Assembly: GCA_034440575.1 (NCBI GenBank)
Contig: JAOTOL010001372.1
Span: 445,001-509,000 of the forward strand
DNA length: 64,000 nt
DNA from: Imbricaverruca yamaguchii
Lineage: Eukaryota; Arthropoda; Thecostraca; Neoverrucidae
Direction of reading: 5' to 3'
The notes below the pieces were generated by a model that saw nothing but the letters and a program-made list of their open reading frames with translations, ran no database searches and was not told the DNA's origin. This document shows positions 9,986-19,519 of the stretch, piece by piece. Made by a program: the position numbers and the translations under genes. Each line of letters starts with the position of its first letter. Position 1 is the stretch's first letter.

Positions 9986-11424
9986 TATAATTACACAATC
10001 AAGAATTACCAATTATTACGCGAGGACAAGGCCACCGACATCGTAGCGCATGGTGGTGTGTTGCTGGCAGTACACTGTAGCGTACCTGCGCAACAGCTAT
10101 ATTTGAGTACAACTTTGCAGGCCGTCGCCGCACGTATCCACCTTAACCATCGACCGATGTCAGCGTGTTCACCGTATCTACCTCCTGGGACTGCACTTCC
10201 TGCCATGGAAGTCAGGCATCTGAAATCCGAGCTCACACAACCATCTTTGATTTTAGGAGATTTTGACGCTCATCACACCGTCTGGAGATGTGCTAGTGTT
10301 CACGCCCGCGGAAAAGCTTTACATTCACTACTATTGAACGAAGGTATATGTTTGTTAAACACAGGTGTACATACACATTTCACTCTATCCTCGGGTCACT
10401 CATCGGCACTAGACCTGAGTCTTACAAGACCGCAAATAGTAGATTCGTTTGCGTGTTCGGTACACACCGATCCTCTTGGCATCGACCATTTTTATGTGTG
10501 GCATTATTATCGTGATGGGGCGATTCTTGCTTCCAGACCTCAGCGTTGGAATCTCTGGAAAACGGATTGGACAGAATTCACAGATAAAATGAAGACCCTT
10601 GACGATGCGGACTGTGAATTATCTCCACCAACTGCAGAAGAGTTCACATCTAAGCTTCTACAATCCGAAGCAGGAACCGTTCCGCGCACCACTGGCACTC
10701 CTCATCGCACCCCTGTCCAGTTGTGGACGGACGCCTGTCGCGACGTTATACAGACACGTAGGCGAGCTTTTAGGGCCTTTGATAAAAGAAGCACAACCGC
10801 GAACCTTGTAGTATTCAGATAAGCCCGAGCCTTTGCACGTCGCACCATCTGGGAGGCCAAGCGAATCTCTTGGAGAGAGTATGCGAGTAAACAGTCTCGT
10901 TTTCCCTCAATATCACAAGTGTGGTAAGGTGTGGAACGTATTCCAGGCTATTATGAGTCGTTGCCACCCCCTGTTTTGGATATTGCTGGACGACAGAATA
11001 TCCACCATGCCGAAGTGGCTGACGAGATTGGTGAGGTGCTGTCGGAAAGATGTCGCGTGAACAACCTGGACGCAAAATTCCTCCGACTCAGACGTCGTTG
11101 CGAGGTAACATCTATAGACTTGTCCACCTCCGATCAACTAAATCATAATCAGTCTTTTGCATTAGCCGAACTAACATCGGCCATAGACTCCCTGCAGAAC
11201 GTGTCAGAAGTACTAGACGGTGTCCACAATAGTATGCTGAAGCACCTGCTAGTGAATGCCATCCATGAACGTATTTAATAGACCTTGTCATAGCGACAAC
11301 TTTCCAGATTCTTGGCGGGAGGCCATTGCCTCTGCTTTAACCTGGAAAAAGTGCATGTGATCCATATAGTTATAGGCCTGTGATCCATATCCATATAGGC
11401 CTATTTCACTCACATCATCATTAT
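9986..11424 (+). pseudogene. LINE ORF2 part 1: endonuclease and linker
   Basis: The frame opens YNYTIKNYQLLREDKATD then HGGVLLAVH, the usual start region of the Jockey-type endonuclease. LILGDFDAHHTVW follows; this is the catalytic GDFN-AHH-xxW block with Asn replaced by Asp. Then come LLNTGVHTHF and SALDLSL, the S-x-(I/L)-D-L(S/T) motif. GIDHF replaces the normal SDH(F/Y) near 10480. After 10822 the frame shifts: IWEAKRISWREYAS, then ERIPGYYE, then a long helical linker ending AIHERI. Past 11278 another frame gives DNFPDSWREAI and YRPISLTSS, the N-terminal RT motifs. The sequence then stops exactly at the inserted element (11425). Confidence 0.8.
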
Positions 11425-12433
11425 CACTCGCACGTCGGCGGTCCGCGCCAACTTCGCATGTCCGGGGGCAGATGTCTGCCCCATAATATCTCTAGAACTT
11501 TGCTAGCTAGCGACAAACGGAAAACGGCGTTGGATAGCTGTTGACAGGCTCCATCGAACGTCTTTCTGCCATTGTTTTTATCGCTCAGGTCAATATTCAG
11601 ACCATTGGGTCATCATAGGCCAAATTCGACCAGATCGGGTGGGACTCTCAAATATTGACAATTATCTCAGGACCTGCAACAAATAGAAACAAATGACGAA
11701 CGCTATTCGACAGTCCTTGAAACGTGCTATCGACAATAGGCGGTGTGATTTAAGGTCAGGTCAACCGAAACTATGACCTTAGGTCAAGGTCATAAACTAG
11801 CCTAGAGAGGGCATTGAATATATAAATCAACACGTCTTGGCGATGCAAGCACAATGACGGCAATTTGAACTTTCTAGCTTAAAGCAGTGCGATATAATGC
11901 GCAGAAATGTGCTAGTGATCTCCGGTGACCTCAGATGACTTTGGTCAGGTTACTGAGCAAAAATGTCAGCGGTAGCATTGAGCGTAGCTACCAACTACAC
12001 GCCACAGCCGTTGTGAGGTCATTCCGAGAGAAAATATGTAACCAGGAAACATTTGCATATTTTACCATAGCCCTATAATGGGGAAAGCCATGACCACGAC
12101 CTAACCTCAGGTCAATTCTACGAAAAAAACCCAAGATATGTCTTATGGTGCCTGATGAGATCATGATGTGGTATAAGTTTGAAATCAATCGCCCGATTAT
12201 TGCGGAGGTTATGCCACCTAGAACGCCGAGGGACGTTCGATCACTTCGCCTGACCTGGTGACCTGACCTGAGATAACCCAGGGCTAAACATGCATGAGGA
12301 TATGTGGAAAAGACGAGTGAGTAGCCATGCGAAGTTTGGCCTTGCTTGCCCGATTAGTATGGCGGAAAATTCATTTAAAAAAATCGCAGGGGGGGGGGGG
12401 AGTGGCAGATATCTGCCCCCGGACGTGCGCATG
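11425..12433. mobile_element. 1.0-kb TIR DNA transposon inserted in LINE (TSD TTAT)
   Basis: The left end CACTCGCACGTC and right end GGACGTGCGCATG are inverted repeats (CA-C/T-T/G-CGCACGTC). Inside them is a second inverted block, GTCCGGGGGCAGATGTCTGCC at the left and GGCAGATATCTGCCCCCGGAC at the right. TTAT flanks both sides (11421-11424 and 12434-12437). Removing the element plus one TTAT restores the LINE frame as ISLTSS-LCKLLEKLVN, the expected RT sequence. No transposase is encoded, so it is non-autonomous. A 4-bp TTAT duplication does not by itself settle the superfamily. The body is rich in AGGTCA/TGACCT words. Confidence 0.85.
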
Positions 12434-13405
12434 TTATGCAAGCTTTTGGAGAAGCTGGTCAATGTCAGACTGACATGGTTCCTAGAAATGAATGACATTT
12501 TATATAATGCCCAGTGTAGTTTTAGGAAGTATCACAGTGCAGTGGATCACATCTTAGCTCTCGACACTATTGTACGTGCTAACTTTAAGGAGAAGCGATA
12601 TGTTCGGGCCATCTTTTTCAACATAGAGAAAGCGTATGATACTGTATGGCGGTACGGTGTCTTGAAGGAAGTATTGAACTATGGGATTCGTGGTGGGATG
12701 GCTGTCTTTATCAGCAATTTTCTACGTGATCGTTTTTAGGTTCGAATTGGCAACTGCCTTTCCGACGTTTTCTACAAGAAAACGGTATACCACAAGGCGG
12801 CGTTCTAAGTGTCGCGTTGTTTGATATTATGATAAACGATATTGGAAATTGCCCACCACAGTCCATTGGTTGGCCCCTCTTTGTTGATGAGCTTGCGATT
12901 TGATCCTGTGGCACTAGTACTCAGTCTGTGGAGCGGCAGCTGCAACTGGCAGTGAGCCGGCTTAAGAGGTGGAGTTTTACCAATGGACTTATGTTTTCAA
13001 AGTCGAAGGCCATAGATATTCATTTTTGTCGCCGTCGTCGACTATGCCCCGATTTTTCAGTGAAAATGTTTGGCATAGAGATCGCTACCAAACCCGCTTG
13101 GAAGTTTTTGGGAGTGCAATTTGACAATCGGCTGACATATCAGGAACACCTTATAATTCTTAGGGATATATGTTTTAGGGTATTGAACATCTTGAAGTGT
13201 GTGGCAAAAACGTCATGTGGTGCCGGCCGTAAGACATTACTGATTATTTACAGATCACTCATCCGCTCCAAACTTGACTATGGGTGCTTCGTATACGACT
13301 CAGCTTGTACGTCTGATAAGCGAACGTTGGATGCTGTACACAACGTAGCCTTGCGAATTGCCACTGGTACGTTTCGAACGTCCTCCACAGTAAGCCTTCT
13401 GGTTT
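12434..13405 (+). pseudogene. LINE ORF2 part 2: reverse transcriptase core
   Basis: LCKLLEKLVNVRLTWFLE starts directly at the TTAT junction. Next come QCSFRKYHSAVDH (the QxGFRxxRST block, with G replaced by S) and FFNIEKAYDTVWR (the F-D-(I/L)-xxAYDxVWR block, with the catalytic first Asp replaced by Asn). A frameshift near 12738 is followed by NGIPQGGVLS. FVDELAI stands where (Y/F)xDD is required, so one catalytic Asp is replaced by Glu. The thumb region follows: LKRWSFTNGLMFSKSK, WKFLGVQFDNRLTY and RSLIRSKLDYGC. Loss of catalytic residues plus frameshifts make it inactive. Confidence 0.85.
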
Positions 13406-13612
13406 AAGCGCATGAGCCACCTTACCTTACGGCGTCTCATGCTTGGAATGAAGTACGCGTGCCAGCTCTCACAATGCAGACCATCCCACACATAATATGG
13501 TGTTACTGTCACGCATTGTGAACTTATTCATTAATGATATAATCAGCCTTCGGTACCTTTCTGTTTCAGGCTCTGTAATTAACTGTATCGGAGTGGAATC
13601 ACTTTCCATGAC

Positions 13613-13978
13613 GTGATAAAATCGAACGCTCGGGATACTCCTTCCTGGCAGTTACTGTCGTCAACAACTGATGTTTCACAGACCGAAAATTACAAATATA
13701 ATACCCTACCTCACAAGGCCAGAATTAAAGCACTGGACCTCATTACGTCCTACATCGGCTATAAGACAACATACACAGACAGTTCCAAGATCGAATCTGG
13801 TGTTGGCTCGGCGTTTGTTAGCGGCTCCGCCACACGATCTTTTATGCTACCTGTGCAGGCTCCCGTCTTCACATCCGAGTTAATAGCCATAAACAAAGCA
13901 TTATGTTTCATACAAGAATCTGATGAAACATTGCACCTCATCCTAACAGATGTATCAGTAGCCTTTTAGCACTGAGAT
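13613..13978 (+). pseudogene. LINE ORF2 part 3: RNase H, first half
   Basis: YKTTYTDSSKIESGVGSAFV matches the RNase H first Asp block (TDGSK...GVG-A). FTSELIAINKALCFI supplies the Glu block and LILTDVSVAF the third block (TDS-x-(S/A)-A). The frame ends at TAG 13967, which lies inside the target duplication bordering the foldback array. Confidence 0.8.
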
Positions 13979-14994
13979 GATTTTAGGGCAAATGTACGTA
14001 AGTTACGTATGTCGGATGTACGTAAGCAAATATACGTAAGCAAATGTACATGGGTAAATGTACGTAAGCAAATGTACGTAAGCAAATGTACGCAAGCAAA
14101 TGTACGTTAGCAAATGTACTTAAGCAAATGTACGTAAGCACAGATGTACGGATGTCAATTGTACGTAAGCGCAGATGTACGTATGGCTAATGTACGTAAG
14201 CGCAAATGCACGAATGGCAAATGTACATATGCGCAAAAGTACGTAAGCGCAAATGTACATATACGCAAATGTACGTAAGCGCAAATGCACGTAAGCGTAA
14301 ATGTACGTAAGCGCAAAAGTGCGTAAACGCAAATGTACGTATGCGCAAAAGTACACATGCGGAAATGTGCGTACGAACAAATGTACGTAAGCGCAAATGT
14401 ACGTATGGGCAAAGTACGTAGACTCAAATGTACGCAAGCGCCAAGGTACGTAAGCGCAAATGTACGTAAGCGCAAAAGTACGTAAGTGCAAATGTACGGA
14501 AGGGAAAAAGTACGTAAGCGTAAATGTAAGTAAGCGCAACAGTATCTAAACGTAAAAGAATGCAAGAGCAAATGTACGTATGAGCCAATATACGTGCATT
14601 TAGGCGTACGTGCCTTTACGTTCCAGCACATTTGATTGGGCTCATATGCCATACATACATTCGCTCTTATGCACATTTGCAAATACGTACAATTACCATG
14701 CGTGCATTTGCTCATACGTGCATTTAGCCTTACGTACATTTGCACTAACGTACATTTGCGCATACGTACATTTACGCTTACCTACATTTGCGCTTGCGTA
14801 CATTTACGCAGACGTATTTTTGCGCATACGCACATTTGCCACACGTACATTTGCGCTTACGTACATTAGCCATACGTACATCTGCGCTTATGTACAAATG
14901 GCATACGTACATCTGCGCTTACGTACTTTTGTTTACGTACGTTTGCGTAAGTATATTTGTCATGCGTACATTATATTTACGTACATTTTACCGG
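13979..14994. mobile_element. foldback element of (GTACGTAAGCGCAAAT)n arms
   Basis: The left arm (13986-14592) is a tandem array of ~14-16-bp units GTACGTAAGC(GC)AAAT. The right arm (14633-14994) is the same array inverted (GCGCTTACGTACATTT). The 40-nt centre contains GCATTTAGGCGTACGTGCC. The outer ends match as GGGCAAATGTACGTAA (left) and, on the reverse strand, CGGTAAAATGTACGTAA (right). The flanks carry a duplication: TTAGCACTGAGAT at 13966-13978 and TTATCACTGAGAT at 14995-15007. Joining the flanks restores the RNase H frame, leading to LRYVNSSHSIVQ. Long terminal inverted repeats built from short tandem repeats are the hallmark of Foldback (FB)-type elements. Open frames on both strands (RTFALTYICAYVHLRL) are repeat read-through. 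Confidence 0.8.
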
Positions 14995-15544
14995 TTATCA
15001 CTGAGATATGTTAATTCGTCACATTCCATTGTACAGGAAATAGTTTTACGGTTGACGTCACTACGTGCAGAGGGTAAGACCGTCGTTATGTGCTGATTAA
15101 AGCCACGTCGGTATATTAGGGTATGAGGCCGATGACGCGGGTACAAAGCGAGCAGCACATAAACCATGCTCACAAGGTATGGGCATAGAGCCCATTCCTC
15201 CTAGAGACATATATCCCGTCATGAAAGATTATATTTTTCGTGAGTGGTAGGTGCTTTGGGACGCGGTCGGCGAAAACAAGCTGACAATTGAACCTAGCAT
15301 AGGCCACTGGTCCTTGTGCTCGAGTAGGACTAAGTGAGACGAGGTGACACTGTGCCGCTTACGCATTGGCCATACGTACGCAACGCACATATATATTATT
15401 TGTGATGATGATGCGCCCATGTGCCTCAAATGTCAAGGACGCCTTTCAGTGCGTCACATCTTAACCTCGTGCCCTCAGCTTTCTGATGTTTGCAAGCAGT
15501 ACTTTGGTCGTTCGCAGCCACAGTCAATTCGTGACGTTCTGTAG
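14995..15544 (+). pseudogene. LINE ORF2 part 4: RNase H end and CCHC knuckle
   Basis: The frame resumes LRYVNSSHSIVQEIV, then VVMC, followed in a shifted frame by EADDAGTKRA, which is the (E/N)EAAD-x-A last Asp block of RNase H. Further on C-x2-C-x7-H-x4-C at ~15420-15480 (CLKCQGRLSVRHILTSC) is the C-terminal knuckle typical of Jockey/I ORF2. The product ends at TAG 15542. A stop replaces Trp near 15096 and there is a frameshift near 15330. Confidence 0.8.
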
Positions 15545-15755
15545 AATGAACCGGTTGCGATCAATTCTGGCCAATTGTTCCACTTTATTTTGAATTTAAA
15601 CTACACCTCTATATATTTTCTTGTCTAATCCGTTATATGGGAGCAAGCTCGCACAGTAGGATTGTTTAGGATTGACACAGTTTAAATAGTTTTGTTATGG
15701 GCGCTGTCAAACCAATGCAGTTAATGCGTTCTAAAACCGTAATAACTAACTAACG

Positions 15756-15930
15756 ATACGGGCGAGATGGCCTTGAAACAGCGGCGCAACACTAGTAGGA
15801 TGAGGTGTCCCAACGGCGGCCCGGCACCGGCGGGGTGACGTGTTTGTCACGCTCCGAGAACCAGCCGCCTGTTGCCATGGGCCCACAGCTGGTGCTGGAG
15901 ACAGACCGGCACGAGTCAACACCAGGCCGA
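15756..15930 (+). repeat. interspersed repeat C, copy 2, with decayed 34-bp units
   Basis: Units resembling CCTTGAAACAGCGGCGCAACACTAGTAGGATGAGGTGTC precede TGACGTGTTTGTCACGCTCCG and CAGCCGCCTGTTGCCATGG. The same elements occur at 8959-9445, but there the tandem array lies downstream of the shared block rather than upstream. Confidence 0.6.
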
Positions 15931-17599
15931 CCAGCTGCCCGTACAGTCAAAACATCGACACGTTGATGCGCGACACGTTTCGGCGGATGTATCGCTCCAG
16001 TGGCGGTCGGCCCCGGTGATAACTTGGTTTGGGTGCTGTCCAGAGACGTACAGACTGTACAGAGAGGAGGCGCTGGTGGGATGCATTACCGTGGAAAAAA
16101 GATGTCCGGCTGACCGTGCAAAAGCAGATGCTCCGGAGATGCTTAGGTGTACTCCCTGCCCCGCTCAACGGATTTTTCAGTCAAAGCCCCCTCGAAGGAA
16201 AGGGTGCTCTCTGAGTGGAAACGGCACCGCACCACCTTGAGGGGAAAATGTAGTACGTCGCTTCGGCACTGGTCTACCTTCGGTGCCCTTCTTTCGCTCA
16301 ACCAATTTTCATTTGAAGAGACCCTGCGAGAGATTTTCGAAATTGCGCCCCTCTGAGGAAATGACGCCCGACCAGACAAGTGTCCTCATCATGAAAACTA
16401 ATGGACCCACATTACCTGGTGTTGTCCTGTCTTGCAATTATATTGGAATGGTGATGATAATGATCCGTATATGATATGCTGGATGAATGTAGACAAATCT
16501 GGACATGAGCCCGTTATGCAAGGCTCTGCAATAGTCCCCGTACGCCAAACCGCACCAGCGCACTGTTGCCGATCGTCGCAATATGGCCGCCATCACAACC
16601 GCACCAGCGCCCCTGAGGATCAGGTAGTTGATGCAGTTTGTTGTATGTACTCGTCTACCGCGCGATTGTTTTGATTGCTTCGTGAACCCCCGAATGTGCT
16701 CAACCATTTCCTAGTGGCCTTGCATTGCATATTAAAAAAATCCCGTCCCTCTCAATTTATATTCTTAGAAAATGTACGCCTTAGCATGTAGTCAGCCGCT
16801 CTTGAGGTGGTCGAGAAGGTGAAGTGATCTACCAAGTGAGCTGATCGACCGGGTGATGCAGTCGACCAAGCCAGGAGGATGATCGACGAAGTGAACATGT
16901 GATCGTGAGGCGCTTGTGACCGTTTTGGCGGCGCCTGCGATGCACGCAGCCGCATCTGTATTTCGAACAGCGCCTGCGATGCCTGGACTATTTAATGTAC
17001 TGATGCGGTGCCATGCGGGCTGTCCATGCATAATCATCGGTCATGTGTATCGAGTGGGGCTGTGCGCCAGCCGCTTCGTGAAACCGCGGCTTGTCAGCCT
17101 GTCGGCTGCTGGGCTACAGCGCCCGACAGTGCCGGTGGGCCTGAGAGCCCAGGCTGCTACTTCATTACGCAAGACCGGGGAAAGCCTGGCGCCAACGAGT
17201 TCTGTGTTGACGTGTGGCTGCTGCTTTATTGAGGATCACCAGCGTCGTGTTGAGATCATATATACACGACACACGATGTGTATACGACTTGGTGAACGTT
17301 GCTGAATCACGAACAGACCTGCAGACAACAAATGCGTCCACATGAACGAACACCTTACTGCGCTCTCATTAACACATGAACACAGAACAACAATGAACAC
17401 GCTACTGCGCTCCTAAAGCTGCCAACAAGCATCGTGATATTTGACAAAATTGTAGTACTTTGTATATATATATTCCTTGTTTTTGTCTGAACTTAGCTCA
17501 TTCACGCGCATGCATTAAAGCGCTGAAAACTGAATGAAATCATTACAGTTTTTCTCGCCCAATTTTTTTTTAGAGCAGGCATGCCAGCTTATCCTCGCT
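15931..17599. other. GC-variable non-coding DNA
   Basis: Contains a GCGCCCCT-type decayed repeat at 16180-16400 related to 5880-6060. Around 16800-16910 there is a degenerate run of GATCGAC-C/GAAGTGA words. Several overlapping ORFs have no recognisable motif. Nothing else is supported. Confidence 0.4.
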
Positions 17600-17804
17600 T
17601 GTCCGTTCCCTCAATTTTACCTGCTTAGCTGCGCCCCGTTGACCGGCCTTCGGGATTTATAAAGTTCACGAGTCCAGGTCCCCCGTCGCACGGTGCTAGT
17701 TGTGACGGGAGACCAACAAGCCTCTTTGGTCCTGACTCCCCGGAGGGGTGAGTGAGTGCGTCCCTCAGTGTAATGGGACGTCCGTGGGGTTGAATAAGAG
17801 GACA
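17600..17804 (+). other. possible LINE 5' untranslated region
   Basis: GC-rich sequence directly upstream of the LINE ORF1-like start at 17805, with no other feature. Its assignment as 5' UTR is inference from position only. Confidence 0.3.
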
Positions 17805-18568
17805 ATGGCAAACCAAAGCCCAAAGACGGTTCTTGGTTCTTCAGGAACCAGCTTCAAACAGAAACGTGGTCCTAGAGTGTATTCAGTATGCGTCGACCCG
17901 ATGAAAAGCACGATATAATTCCAATTGTAGCTGAACCTACAAAACGAAGGAAAAAAACAATACGAGGGATATTCAACTACGTGGTTTGAGCTACTTCCTC
18001 AATAGATGATAATATTGTGGCTGGGTTGTCGGAGATCGCATTGACGGAAGCCACGAGAAGCAGAAGGCAAAAAGAGGCGCAGAGATGATTCCGGAATACA
18101 ATGTTATTTGACCTTTCAGCATAGAAGATGTGCCTTCTAAGACACGGACTTGGGCGCAAGATAGCTCAAGTAGTACCAATCCACCAACGTCACCTCCAAG
18201 ATGTGTGCGGGCTCCATCTGTGTCAAGATACGAGTTTTCTCTTCAATCCCATGGGCTGTTCTCAGTGTTATAGGTACGGCCATGCCAATCAGTTTTGTCG
18301 AAAACGTCCAATATGCAGCAAGTTCGTTTCTCCTGATCATTTAGTATACAGTGTGCCTCCGAGATGCCCTTTGTGTGAATTATTATATAGGATAGGATCC
18401 TCACCCATCGCTCGACCGGGCTTGTCTGAGCTACATAAGAATGCATTTTTGTTCCATCAAATGTGCACGAAAGGTACCCACCCCTCTGGGAGGTCATGGG
18501 CCTGCATCACAAGTGACATCTTGGTCGTCATCTCAGTCCTCGGTCCTCGTCTTGCGCCTGGAAAGTAA
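17805..18568 (+). pseudogene. I/Jockey-type LINE ORF1 (gag-like) remnant
   Basis: ATG at 17805 opens MANQSPKTVLGSS and the frame runs to TAA at 17916. A +1 frame then continues KHDIIPIVAEPTKRRKK. After further shifts, the frame ending at 18568 holds CSQCYRYGHANQFC, a perfect C-x2-C-x4-H-x4-C zinc knuckle. Two degenerate knuckles follow: C-SK-F-VSPD-H-LVYS-V, with second and last Cys lost, and C-PL-C-ELLY-R-IGSS-P, with His and last Cys lost. Three knuckles in a row after a basic N-terminal region is the ORF1 arrangement of I/Jockey LINEs. It could be the missing ORF1 of the family at 9977-15755, but no ORF2 follows here. Confidence 0.65.
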
Positions 18569-19519
18569 ATAATACCACATCAGTCCGCCCAACAGATTCA
18601 GGCAAATAGAGCCGGCAAGCTGATAACTGCGATAAGTGTTATCTCCGCTTAACACCTATCGCAGCCCTTGTGGTGTACTCGTACCCTCTCCAAACGAGGC
18701 AGTCGCAGCCCGAATCCTCTGCCGGGGAAGCGAAGTCTGAGGCGGGCTGAGGCGGGCCTCTGAAGTCGCTGTTTCGACGCCAGCTGCTAAGCGAGCTCTG
18801 AAGGTGTGGAATCGTGCCCAGCTAACCAGGAGGCCAGCCAAGCACTCATACGTCAACCTGCAATATGTACCCGCCACCTCCAGCAATCCCAGCCCTGCTC
18901 AATTGATACCTGCATCCGTCAAAATCACACAAGATTCCCTACTCCCACCAGTTATTTCGAGAGAGACCAGCATGACCTCCCAACGGATCTTGTTGGCTAC
19001 ACCCTCGACGACTTAACGAAGTATCGCGGTTGAGATCGACCTCAGCCCTGGCACTGCAGATATGGAGGCGTCTGGAAGGACAGTTCGGAATGGGTCCAGG
19101 ATCATCATGGCCAGTCGTGAATATTTGTGCCAGGAAAATGCATGTTTGCATGAACATTGCATTCAAGCCGAGCACCAAACGGATATCGTACCTACATCAT
19201 TCAAGCCAGGCACCAGACAGAAAGCTTACAGACACTGTCAAGCTAGGTACCAGACAGAGATCGTACCGACACTAATCATACCAGGCCACAGACAGAGATC
19301 GCACCGACAGCATGGGCTTCGTCAGCGAGGGGAGGGGGCAGAGGGGGCAGTCGCCCCTCCTGTCGTGAGACTGGGGGAAGGCGCCGCCCAATCAAATTTG
19401 AGGAGGCCCCTATCCGGAAATACACAGGAAAAAGGTGAACAAGGAGTCCGGCGAGACAGATGATCATACTATCAAGGAGGCCCCAAGACTGGCCACGAGG
19501 ACCCCGGGAAATCTAATCA
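18569..19519. other. spacer with hairpin and short tandem repeats
   Basis: Holds an imperfect 15-bp stem-loop at 18627-18664. At 19160-19310 there are about four degenerate ~37-bp units containing CAGACAGAGATCG(T/C)ACCGACA. No supported coding region. Confidence 0.45.
18627..18664. repeat. 15-bp stem-loop, one mismatch
   Basis: CTGCGATAAGTGTTA, loop TCTCCGCT, then TAACACCTATCGCAG. There is one mismatched pair. It is not next to any recognised gene. Confidence 0.6.

Larger units (their letters stand above)
9977..15755 (+). mobile_element. I/Jockey-type LINE, 5'-truncated, with two nested insertions
   Basis: The ORF2 domains occur in order on the plus strand: apurinic-like endonuclease (9986-10822), linker (10830-11424), reverse transcriptase (12434-13405), RNase H (13613-13978 and 14995-15230) and a C-terminal CCHC knuckle (~15420-15480). 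An RNase H domain after RT places it in the I/R1/LOA side of the Jockey superfamily. The 3' region ends in AATAACTAACTAAC at ~15740-15755, a short TAAC tail as in I-type elements. ORF1 is missing, so the copy is 5'-truncated. It is interrupted by a TIR element (11425-12433) and a foldback array (13979-14994), each with target duplications. It also carries several frameshifts and stops. Confidence 0.85.

Noticed and set aside
13985..14990. CRISPR-like array
   Set aside because: Units are contiguous with no unique spacers, and the arms are inverted; the setting is eukaryotic.
14120..15014. Tyr/Leu/Arg-rich proteins of RTFALTYICAYVH type
   Set aside because: Translations of the arms of the foldback array; the mirror-image frames on opposite strands confirm it.
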